From Kofleriaceae bacterium (GTDB taxonomy: Bacteria > Myxococcota_A > Polyangia > Haliangiales > Haliangiaceae), in the NCBI GenBank assembly GCA_016763395.1, contig JAESTW010000195.1, positions 1 to 6,044 on the forward strand: 6,044 nt of DNA, given 5' to 3'. Shown piece after piece: positions 1 to 5,919 of the stretch (the stretch's first letter is position 1; each line of letters starts with the position of its first letter). A program made the position numbers and the translations under genes. A model generated the notes under the pieces. It saw only the letters and a list, made by a program, of their open reading frames with translations. It was not told where the DNA came from and made no database searches.

Positions 1-1020
1 CCACTGCAAGTCGGAACCATCGGACGCCGCATTGCCTGCATCAACAACGAGCACATAGGGAGAAATCGTAGAGTTCTCCGCTACTGCTATCTCAGTTTCG
101 AGCCCAGCGATGATGTCGTTTTCCTCGTCCTTTACCTGTAAATCGATGGTGTCCAGATTTTGACGATTGGTCACACCAACAATCGCGTGCAAGGTCAAAA
201 AGTCGGTAGAAAGGTCCACACCAGCACCTCGCAAGGTCGTATCTAGGCCCAAAGAGTCAATCTTGCGCAACGACAGGCTCATTCCGTGTCCGAATTGCAC
301 ATAGTCATCACCCAGAGTCACTTTGGCGGCACCTAACTCGTATTTGAGTTGTGCCCGCTCCACACGCAGATCGGTGTCCGTCTTGGTATCGCTCGTGTCT
401 TCTTCAACCAGGTCACCGTCGACACGGATGCTCGCGCTCATAGAAGGCGTGAAGGCGGCCACTTCCAAACGCTCGGCGAAAGCCCGCTTTCGCTTGTCAT
501 CGAGCTGGAACCGAGACTCTCGCCATACTCCCAAGGTCTGCGATGTGAGCTTCCATTCCAATTTTGACTTTGGCGAAGCAGTCTCTTCTTGCTCTACCAA
601 CTTTACAATTTCGGACTCGAGCTGAAGTTCGTCACCTGGTTCATAGCCGGCATGAGCCCACGCAACCCCGCCTTCACTGTCGAGTACTACCGTATAAGGA
701 ATACTACCCGACGAGTTATAGCGAGTGAGAAGCTCGGACTCAGAATCCAACACCCACTCGGCACTCACATTGTACCTCGCCAAAAACGGCGGAACCGACT
801 GCGCCGTCGACGGAGCATCCTCGGACACGAGTACCAATCGCAGCCCTTTGTCTTTGTACTCTTGGTGAAGTCGTTCGAGATGGGGTAACTCCACTCGGCA
901 GGGCACGCACCAGGTTGCGAAAAACGCGTAGACGGTCGCTCTAGGGGGGCTATCTGCCAGTTCTGCTCCCTCGGACTTCTGTGCATGAGCACTCCTGGCC
1001 AGTAGCAGCACGCTGAGCAC
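1..1020 (-). CDS. Exported thioredoxin domain / putative outer-membrane beta-barrel fusion protein (partial, C-terminus beyond window)
   Basis: The reading frame is open from about 1080 to base 1 with no stop, so the 3' end lies outside the window. Read from GTG 1020 it gives 340 residues. Residues 1-14 end a signal peptide (ARSAHA then Q). Residues 28-145 are a TlpA/thioredoxin-like domain with YAFFATWCVPC (Cys38, Cys41) and a likely cis-proline in SGSIPYTVVLD (Pro108). From about 155 on, alternating polar/hydrophobic strands and the stretch GDDYVQFGHGMSLSLRK followed by LGLDTTLRG resemble outer-membrane barrels of the DUF6029 type; that match is from memory and is the less certain part. The likely role is a periplasmic thiol-disulfide oxidoreductase domain tethered to an outer-membrane barrel. 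It follows the redoxin lipoprotein gene by about 26 nt, probably in one operon. The start is unresolved: GTG 1020 gives a very short signal peptide without a basic N-region, yet upstream in-frame codons (Asn-Arg-Val-Val-Val-Thr-Leu-Ala-Leu) would complete a normal one without any ATG/GTG/TTG. Confidence 0.8.
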   Translation of the reverse strand, partial: MLSVLLLARSAHAQKSEGAELADSPPRATVYAFFATWCVPCRVELPHLERLHQEYKDKGLRLVLVSEDAPSTAQSVPPFLARYNVSAEWVLDSESELLTRYNSSGSIPYTVVLDSEGGVAWAHAGYEPGDELQLESEIVKLVEQEETASPKSKLEWKLTSQTLGVWRESRFQLDDKRKRAFAERLEVAAFTPSMSASIRVDGDLVEEDTSDTKTDTDLRVERAQLKYELGAAKVTLGDDYVQFGHGMSLSLRKIDSLGLDTTLRGAGVDLSTDFLTLHAIVGVTNRQNLDTIDLQVKDEENDIIAGLETEIAVAENSTISPYVLVVDAGNAASDGSDLQW

Positions 1021-1046
1021 CAGAGCTAAAGTTACAACAACTCGAT

Positions 1047-1685
1047 TTACTGAGGTAGGAATTCGTCGATTCCCTGTGGAAGGTCAGCTGCGGGCGTACC
1101 GGTCTCCTTGAATACAATTGTGCCATCCTTAGAGACCAAGAAATTTTGCGGTGTTTGTGCGGACACAGAGTCAAAGTACTTGCTGGTCTGGAAGGTCGGG
1201 TCCACGAGCACAGGGAAACTCAGTCCAAAACGAGACTGCCACTCTTTGCAAAAGAGCTTTGTCGCCGGACGAGACTGCTCGTCTTGAAAGAGCACTTGCA
1301 CCACTTGCAAACCGCGCTCACAGTGGTCTCGGAATATCTCTGAGTCCAGTGTTTTGGTCTCTTCGATACAAGGCTCACACCACCCAGCCCCAATGTTAAA
1401 CAGGACCAACTCGGACTGAGCCAAAATACTGCTAAAGGAGACCTTCTCGCCATCACAGTTTTCGAGTTCGAAATCCTCCAGAGTATCGCCCAACTCTATG
1501 CCGTAGGGCCCCGCTGGATACTGCGCGCCAACCGGTGTATCGCCCAACACGCATTCGGCGGGCAGTGGCGCATTGCCAGCATCGGAATTACTCGAGTTAG
1601 AACCAGAACCGCAGGCACCTCCCCAACTCACCAACACACAACTTGCGATGACCTTGGCACTTTGATTTTTCATCTTCCTCAACAT
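1047..1685 (-). CDS. TlpA/AhpC-TSA-like redoxin lipoprotein
   Basis: This is a 212-residue predicted lipoprotein. A basic N-terminus (MLRKMKNQSAK) is followed by a hydrophobic stretch and a candidate lipobox WGGAC with Cys25, then a Gly/Ser/Asn/Asp linker (GSGSNSSNSDAG) typical of surface or periplasmic lipoproteins. The redoxin domain spans about 58-212. It has the CxxC active site GAGWCEPC (Cys103, Cys106) and a cis-proline before the next strand (TPQNFLVSKDG, Pro179). YPAGPYGIELGDTLEDF is a typical entry into this domain. The expected role is thiol-disulfide exchange in the periplasm; the partner is unknown. Extra cysteines at 45, 77, 122 and 146 may form structural disulfides. ATG 1673 (Met5) is an alternative start: it is preceded by GAGG, though only 3 nt away, whereas ATG 1685 has no visible ribosome binding site. 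The gene lies upstream of the thioredoxin/barrel gene in the same direction and diverges from the selenoprotein gene at 1752. Confidence 0.87.
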   Translation of the reverse strand: MLRKMKNQSAKVIASCVLVSWGGACGSGSNSSNSDAGNAPLPAECVLGDTPVGAQYPAGPYGIELGDTLEDFELENCDGEKVSFSSILAQSELVLFNIGAGWCEPCIEETKTLDSEIFRDHCERGLQVVQVLFQDEQSRPATKLFCKEWQSRFGLSFPVLVDPTFQTSKYFDSVSAQTPQNFLVSKDGTIVFKETGTPAADLPQGIDEFLPQ

Positions 1686-1751
1686 TGACGATACACATAC
1701 GCTTTTTCACCCTTTCGGTAACAGAATTGCGGCATTGTCGTAGATAGAGCA
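1686..1751. promoter_or_regulatory. Divergent intergenic region, promoters not resolved
   Basis: These 66 bases separate the minus-strand redoxin lipoprotein from the plus-strand selenoprotein gene and must hold start signals for both. I see no pair of boxes convincing enough to name for either direction. A TTGACG at 1685-1690 has no matching -10 at the usual spacing on the plus strand. The gap is short, so the two promoters probably overlap and the two transcripts may be co-regulated. Confidence 0.4.
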
Positions 1752-3653
1752 ATGAAAGCCCCACGCATCCGGAAAGCGAGAACTCTCATGTTCCACATTG
1801 GACTCAGACCTTCATCAATGGCGTCATATACTATTCCTTTGGCCGCCGCAATTGCGTTGGCGGGTGCCGCTTGCGGCGATAGCGACCCGATCCCGAAAGG
1901 CGTTCCGGACGGTGACGGCGGTATTACCGAGCCCGTCGCGTACAAAGATCCACTGGTGCCGCTTAACCGCATGCCTGGCTCAACCTTCGTCGAAATCCTA
2001 GAAGTCCGGGCGGGGGATAACGAAGACGTTTACTTTTGCAGTGGAGTTGAGGGACTCAATGTCGTTGATGCCAGCAACCCCGAAGGTATGAGACGTAGGT
2101 TCCAGCTAGTATCTGCTCTTGGCAATCAACGTTTTCCCCGTTGCCAACACATCGCGCTAGAAGGCAACCTTGTCTACTACACCAATAAGGGCGATGAAGT
2201 TCAACCCAATGCCTTCATCTCGGCCTGGGATCTCGGACAAACGCCGCCCCTCGAAATTGCAAGCTGGATGCCCGAGGGAGTCACCATTGAGGGCATCGCC
2301 GCGCAAGGGAATTTCGTCTACGCTGCTATCCACGAGGGTGGGCTGCAAATTTTAGAACGAGTAGGAGGCCAGCTTGAGCCGCGTGGGCTCGTTATCGGCC
2401 TGGGCAATGCTTGGCATGTTGCTGTCGATGGGGATTTCGCCTACGTTGCTGATGAGGCGACCTTGGCAGTGGTTGATATCTCCGACCCGAGCAGCCCTCA
2501 AATTGTCGGACGAACCGACATTGCTGGCACCGGACAGTCTGTTGAATACGACCCAGCGACCAAGAGAGCCTATGTCTCGGCCGGACAATCTGGTGTTGTA
2601 ATCGTCGATGTCAGTCAAGCCGATGCACCTGCGGTATTGGGCACAGCCAACACCGGCGGAACTGCGCTGCAAGTCTCTGTCGACGGCAATCACCTCGCGG
2701 TCGCCGACTGGAACGACGTCCGAGTCTACGATATGAGCGACCCTGCAAACCCGGAGTTGCGAGCCACGGAGCGAATCGCCGGCAACGGGGCCTTTCCCCG
2801 AATTCTCGGCGTCGCGATCCGGGATGGCATCGTGTATGCGGGTGAGTGGCAAGGGTTCTACTCCTTGCGCTTCCACCCGGACAGAGAGGCTCCGGACATT
2901 TTTGCCAGTGTGAGGTCGGTTGCCTTCGGCAAAGTGGCCGCTGGAGAAAAAGACGCCATTGCACTCATTGTCGGAAACCAGGGAACTGCACCACTAGTTG
3001 CGTGGCAATTGCAGCTACCCAGCCCCTTTTCTCTCGATAAAAGCGCCGCAGTCATTGCACCAGGTGAAGTAGAAGTCTTCGAAGTCTTGCTTGAACCCAG
3101 CGAAGACGTGGAGCTACGCAAAGAATTGCAGATATGGTCGGACGACCCGGACGACAAACCCTTGGTACTTCCGCTCACAGCCAACCGGCCAGGATTTGTG
3201 GTTGGCGATAAACCACCGGACGTCATAGCAGCTCTACTAGATGGAGGGACCTGGAATCTCAGTGAGCAAAAAGGCAAGGTCGTATTGCTAGCCTACTTCG
3301 CCACCTTTTGACCGGTTTGCAGTCTGGAGTTTTCAGACCTAGAACCCAACGTTTGGCAGAAGTACAAAGACCAGGGCCTTGTCGTCATCGGCCTCAATCC
3401 CGGCGGACTTTTCGGCGCGGATTCAGACACCATCATGACTCAATTTCGGGAGCAGTCCGGTATCACCTTTCCCATTGCTAGAACCACCAACCGCAGCTAC
3501 TCAAGTTTCACTCAGGGCAGTTCCTTTGGATCTATCTCGCCCTTTCCGCTGGATGTAATCATCGACAAAAACGGCGATATTGCCTACCTCAGCCGTGAGT
3601 ACGAACCCGCTGAACTTCAACGAATCATCGAAAGCGCCTTAGCGCAGCCCTAG
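1752..3653 (+). CDS. Selenoprotein: lipoprotein with LVIVD-like beta-propeller, Ig-like domain and C-terminal redoxin (UxxC)
   Basis: A single 633-residue protein results if TGA 3309-3311 is read as selenocysteine (Sec520); the true stop is TAG 3651-3653. The N-terminus ends in IPLAAAIALAGAAC, a candidate lipoprotein signal with Cys41 followed by an Asp/Gly-rich linker. Residues 80-375 contain repeated units such as DFAYVADEATLAVVDISDP, RAYVSAGQSGVVIVDVSQ and HLAVADWNDVRVYDMSDP, characteristic of LVIVD propeller repeats. Residues 380-480 (SVAFGKVAAGEKDAIALIV through LVLPLTANRPG) look like an ASH/HYDIN-type Ig-like domain. Residues 482-633 are a redoxin (TlpA/AhpC-TSA) domain: KGKVVLLAYFATF-U-PVC, GLVVIGLNPGG, and a cis-proline at 599 before LDVIIDKNG. 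The sequence on both sides of the TGA is one continuous redoxin fold, and Cys is normal at this place in relatives (FCPVC-like). A SECIS-like hairpin follows. Starts at ATG 1788 (GCGAG 7 nt upstream) or ATG 1818 are possible and would still keep the signal peptide. The likely role is an envelope thiol/selenol oxidoreductase; the substrate is unknown. Confidence 0.9.
3309..3311 (+). other. Selenocysteine codon (UGA, Sec520) in the redoxin domain
   Basis: TGA sits in frame at the first position of the redoxin CxxC motif, giving F-U-P-V-C. Coding continues for 113 codons to TAG 3651. The Sec replaces the N-terminal, nucleophilic Cys of the motif. The base after TGA is C, a context known to terminate weakly. 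Confidence 0.9.
3314..3346 (+). promoter_or_regulatory. Bacterial SECIS-like hairpin for Sec520
   Basis: The mRNA can fold into a lower stem GGUUU (3314-3318) with GAACC (3342-3346, one G-U pair), a symmetric 3x3 internal loop, and an upper stem GUCUG (3322-3326) with CAGAC (3334-3338). The apical loop is GAGUUUU (3327-3333). The loop begins 15 nt after the UGA and has G in first position. This fits the general bacterial SECIS model: a short stem just downstream of UGA with G in the first two loop positions, bound by SelB. It lies inside the coding sequence, as bacterial SECIS elements do. Confidence 0.8.
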
Positions 3654-3669
3654 TTCAACCCAGCAGCGT

Positions 3670-3695
3670 CTCTTCTAGAAGAGCTACCTAAATTT
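3670..3695 (+). terminator. Candidate terminator after the selenoprotein gene
   Basis: CTCTTCTAGAAGAG at 3670-3683 is a perfect 14-base palindrome able to form a 5-6 bp hairpin 16 nt after the stop codon. It is followed after a short gap by AAATTTT rather than a clean T run. The stem is short and weak, so this is tentative; it could also act on the minus strand. Confidence 0.35.
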
Positions 3696-3716
3696 TAACA
3701 AATGGATGGGACATCC
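3692..3716 (-). terminator. Candidate terminator after the beta-lactamase-family gene
   Basis: On the minus strand GGATG (3716-3712) and CATCC (3708-3704) form a 5-bp hairpin with a 3-nt loop directly after the TAG stop of the hydrolase gene. T-rich sequence (ATTTGTTAAAATTT) follows. The short stem and interrupted T tract make this a weak candidate. The two convergent genes have only 63 bases between them. Confidence 0.35.
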
Positions 3717-5162
3717 CTACTTAATTCGAGTAAGCGGAATTGTCATACCGTCTTGCATGATTTCCATGGAACCGGCAGGCTGATTCCCTTTTACTTTAAA
3801 ATGCATGCGAATGCTGGGATTACGATCCATACCAATCACAGCAAGGTCGGGGACGAATTCGTGATTTCCTTGGCTGAGCAGTGGTAGGGAAGGCTGAGAA
3901 TTGAGATTTCCGAAGAGTACTCCATCTTTGGTCGTTACCGAGAACGTTCCAACCCCGTTAGCGCGATATTCTCCGACAACGAGTAAGATTTCTTCTGAGG
4001 ATATTGACAACTCTTTTACAATAGGCACTTTTAGACCCAAGATGAGCCTTGTCAAGCGTTGTTCGAGGGCAGTGGCGCCTGCACCAACGGTGTTGCTAAG
4101 TACTGCAATGGAAAGTTTGTCATCGGGATAGTAATTTGTCTGAGCGGAGAACCCATTGATTGCTCCCCCATGAAAGATGGAAGGATGATCGTCTAACGAC
4201 CCTATAAATACCCCTAAGCCGTATCCTGTGGGGGTTCCATCGCTCAGCAGGTTTACTTTGTTCATTTGTGTCATGCTGGATTTTGACAAGATCTTGTTTG
4301 TGTTCAACGCTTTTCGCCAGAGGATTAGATCGCCGACCGTAGAGCAGATTGCTCCTGCGGAGTAGGGCTGTGTCATCGACAGGGAACTATCTAGAATCAA
4401 ACCATTTGGAGAGAGTTGATACCCTAGTGCTCGGTTTGTAACAGCCTTTTCAGGCGTGCAGTAGTGAGTGTATTTTAGGCCGGCGGGAGAGAAAACCTCT
4501 GTCTCCATGTAGTTCGCGTACGTCAAGTTCGTGACTGCCTCTACAATTGCTCCAAGTAAGAAATATCCCGAATTTGAATACGAAAATTGTGTTCCCGGCT
4601 CAAACTCAAGAGGAAGGTCTTTGAAAATAGTTAACATTTCCTGCGGTGATTTGTTCTTGCTCATCTCCTTTCGCCAGGAGTCGATACTGGTATAGCTCTT
4701 AATTCCAGAAGTGTGTGTAAGCAGGTTGAGTATGGTGATTGTCTTGCCATGCATCGGGTAGCTTGGAATATGTTTAGTAACTGGATCTGATAGACTAAGC
4801 TTCCCGTCCTCGGCAAGTTTCAAAATTGCAACCGCCGTAAACTGCTTGGTCACAGAGCCAATCCGATACACTGTCTTTGATGACGCTTCTATTTTCTCTT
4901 GGATATGTTCGTAGCCGTATCCTTGTTCAAAGAGAACCTCAGCACCTTGAGATATGGCGATGGAAACACCAGCCATTTTACCTTTTGCTAGAGTCTCTTT
5001 TACAATGAGGTCTATTGCATCGTCGTATTGCCCTGGTTCGCGATTTACTTCTTGAGTTATCGTGACAGGGACGGGATTTGTAGCCTGCGAAGGTGCTGAG
5101 TTTTTGCAACTCGTAAGGAGTATGGATAGAGAAAGCAATACAGTGGCTGAATGTCGTATCAT
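3717..5162 (-). CDS. Beta-lactamase-family serine hydrolase, lipoprotein
   Basis: This 481-residue protein belongs to the serine beta-lactamase-like / class C penicillin-binding family (Pfam Beta-lactamase type). The signal peptide has lipobox LLTSC (Cys19). The catalytic S-x-x-K is IGSVTKQFT (Ser103, Lys106). The second motif is Y-S-N in FSYSNSGYFLLG (Tyr195-Asn197), and the third-motif equivalent is HGGAINGF (331-333). LLTHTSGI at 147-154 is a further family hallmark. Residues 380-481 form a separate beta-rich C-terminal domain, as in many esterase or peptidase-like members. The active site looks complete, so an active envelope hydrolase is expected. Members include D-aminopeptidases, esterases and penicillin-binding proteins; nothing here specifies the substrate, and true beta-lactamase activity should not be assumed. 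It starts 1 nt after the stop of the regulator gene, so the two are almost certainly cotranscribed and translationally coupled. The stretch is visibly more AT-rich than the selenoprotein gene. Confidence 0.92.
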   Translation of the reverse strand: MIRHSATVLLSLSILLTSCKNSAPSQATNPVPVTITQEVNREPGQYDDAIDLIVKETLAKGKMAGVSIAISQGAEVLFEQGYGYEHIQEKIEASSKTVYRIGSVTKQFTAVAILKLAEDGKLSLSDPVTKHIPSYPMHGKTITILNLLTHTSGIKSYTSIDSWRKEMSKNKSPQEMLTIFKDLPLEFEPGTQFSYSNSGYFLLGAIVEAVTNLTYANYMETEVFSPAGLKYTHYCTPEKAVTNRALGYQLSPNGLILDSSLSMTQPYSAGAICSTVGDLILWRKALNTNKILSKSSMTQMNKVNLLSDGTPTGYGLGVFIGSLDDHPSIFHGGAINGFSAQTNYYPDDKLSIAVLSNTVGAGATALEQRLTRLILGLKVPIVKELSISSEEILLVVGEYRANGVGTFSVTTKDGVLFGNLNSQPSLPLLSQGNHEFVPDLAVIGMDRNPSIRMHFKVKGNQPAGSMEIMQDGMTIPLTRIK

Positions 5163-5163
5163 G

Positions 5164-5694
5164 TTACTTTTGATCTTTCTTAGGTGTTTTACCTAGTACT
5201 AAAAAACTTGAAACGGGGATATTTCCGCTTCCGTCTGCGTCCAGTATTGCGAGGCGTAATTTTTCTGCCAAAGCTCCTAGCACCGCCAGTTTCTTCTCAC
5301 TGACGCGAATGTTGACGTCAAAAAGCCCTATTGGTTTTTTACCGTAGGCCAGGCAATGGGTTACTCGTTTCCCAGCAAGTTGGGCAATATTCTTATTGCG
5401 CTTTGCAACATCTTTTGGGGCTACTTCAAAGAGCGAAAAGAACGCTGCAGACCTACGATATTTTCGTTCGGTAATTCCGTTTATTTCTCGAGTGGATTCA
5501 ACAACCAAAAAGCCCGCATCATGTAACTTGTGCACGTGGTTATGGATAGAACCAGGATTTAGAGCCATTGCAATAGCGAGGTCTTGAATGGATAACGCTT
5601 GGCTGCGGCATCGATCGACGATTTCTCGCCGAGCATCGCTGACAAGAATTAACTTGTTCTTCTCCCAGTCTTTGAATTGCAGTGTTTTCTTCAT
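5164..5694 (-). CDS. Winged-helix transcriptional regulator (ArsR / HTH_20-like)
   Basis: This 176-residue protein has a winged helix-turn-helix in its first half. ARREIVDRCRSQALSIQDLA is the first helix and the start of the HTH. ALNPGSIHNHVHKLHDAGFL (44-63) is the recognition-helix region, and VVESTREINGITERKYRRSA (64-83) is the wing, closely resembling the ArsR/HTH_20 pattern 'V..HL..L..AGLV...G...RYY'. Residues 90-176 (KRVTHCLAYGKKPIGLFDV, then a long helix KLAVLGALAEKLRLAIL) form a C-terminal region I do not recognise, possibly for dimerisation or sensing. The product probably controls its own operon and the adjoining hydrolase gene, which follows after 1 nt. A 9-bp inverted repeat over its own promoter is a candidate binding site. 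The start ATG 5694 fits a TTGACT promoter about 45 nt upstream and a weak CAGG ribosome binding site. Confidence 0.8.
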   Translation of the reverse strand: MKKTLQFKDWEKNKLILVSDARREIVDRCRSQALSIQDLAIAMALNPGSIHNHVHKLHDAGFLVVESTREINGITERKYRRSAAFFSLFEVAPKDVAKRNKNIAQLAGKRVTHCLAYGKKPIGLFDVNIRVSEKKLAVLGALAEKLRLAILDADGSGNIPVSSFLVLGKTPKKDQK

Positions 5695-5724
5695 CGTTTA
5701 AAAACCTGCACAATATTTAAACGA
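5694..5724. promoter_or_regulatory. Candidate operator: 9-bp inverted repeat
   Basis: TCGTTTAAA (5694-5702) and TTTAAACGA (5716-5724) are perfect inverted copies separated by 13 nt, a 31-bp dyad centred at 5709. It covers the -10 region of the regulator's promoter and reaches the first base of its start codon. That placement suits autorepression by a dimeric winged-helix protein. The link to this regulator is inference. Confidence 0.5.
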
Positions 5725-5742
5725 CGCTACAAGCAAAGTCAA
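5714..5742 (-). promoter_or_regulatory. Putative sigma-70-type promoter of the regulator-hydrolase operon
   Basis: On the minus strand TTGACT (5742-5737) is a good -35 box. TTAAAT (5720-5715, 16-nt spacer) or TAAATA (5719-5714, 17-nt spacer) serves as the -10. Transcription would begin near 5707 and leave a leader of about a dozen bases before ATG 5694. The -10 overlaps one arm of the inverted repeat. Confidence 0.5.
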
Positions 5743-5887
5743 TGACTGAATCGAGGGATTCCAACACCGAGCAATTATCAACTCGTATTCGGATGGCAGT
5801 GGATTTGTACAGCCCAGACGTGAAAACCGGCACCTTTCCCTCGGAGAGAGCTTCGTCATAACCCGGCAGTATTCTGTCATTGGTTAC

Positions 5888-5912
5888 AGCTGTGCACAAT
5901 TGTCGGTACAAT
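5888..5912 (+). promoter_or_regulatory. Dyads and possible -10 element upstream of the selW-like gene
   Basis: The bases just before ATG 5920 contain nested symmetric sequences: CAGCTG (5888-5893), TGTGCACA (5891-5898), ACAATTGT (5896-5903), and ATTGT/ACAAT (5899-5903 with 5908-5912). TACAAT at 5907-5912 is a 5/6 match to a -10 box but lies only 7 nt before the ATG and has no good -35, which would imply a leaderless transcript. CACAAT (5895-5900) is an alternative with a short leader. No Shine-Dalgarno sequence is visible. The rest of the gap (5743-5887) shows nothing I can name. Confidence 0.3.
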
Positions 5913-5919
5913 CAGCGCT

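Noticed and set aside
323..888. Plus-strand ORFs at the left end (323-625, 589-888)
   Set aside because: They lie opposite the minus-strand thioredoxin/barrel frame, which is open for over 1,000 bases and has a recognisable WCVPC domain.
765..1174. Minus-strand ORFs 765-992 and 950-1174
   Set aside because: They are in the wrong frame relative to the thioredoxin/barrel gene and the redoxin lipoprotein; their products show no domain features.
1733..1754. CATTG...CAATG inverted repeat spanning the ATG at 1752
   Set aside because: Five bases with a 12-nt spacer are expected by chance, and the ATG involved may not be the true start.
2352..2876. Long antisense ORF (174 codons) inside the propeller gene, with others at 2611-2964 and 2858-3277
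   Set aside because: These are shadows of the plus-strand coding frame. The sense strand has clear repeat and domain structure, while the antisense products are low-complexity and Arg/Ser-rich.
3309..3311. Nonsense mutation / pseudogene explanation for the in-frame TGA
   Set aside because: The TGA sits exactly at the redox-active residue, the downstream domain is intact, a SECIS-like hairpin follows, and a second gene shows the same arrangement. Decay would not place both stops at catalytic positions.
3435..3653. Separate 72-codon plus-strand gene starting at ATG 3435
   Set aside because: It is the C-terminal end of the redoxin domain of the selenoprotein, in the same frame as the sequence before TGA 3309. 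The ATG is an internal Met and has no ribosome binding site.
5742..5861. Plus-strand 39-codon ORF (MTESRDSNTEQLSTRIRMAV...)
   Set aside because: Its middle (TRIRMAVDLY) slightly recalls a common short bacterial motif, but it is very short, has no ribosome binding site and ends abruptly; at best a gene remnant.
5698..5911. Minus-strand ORFs of 60-64 codons in the divergent gap
   Set aside because: Two overlapping frames without recognisable motifs or ribosome binding sites, overlapping the promoter and operator region of the regulator.
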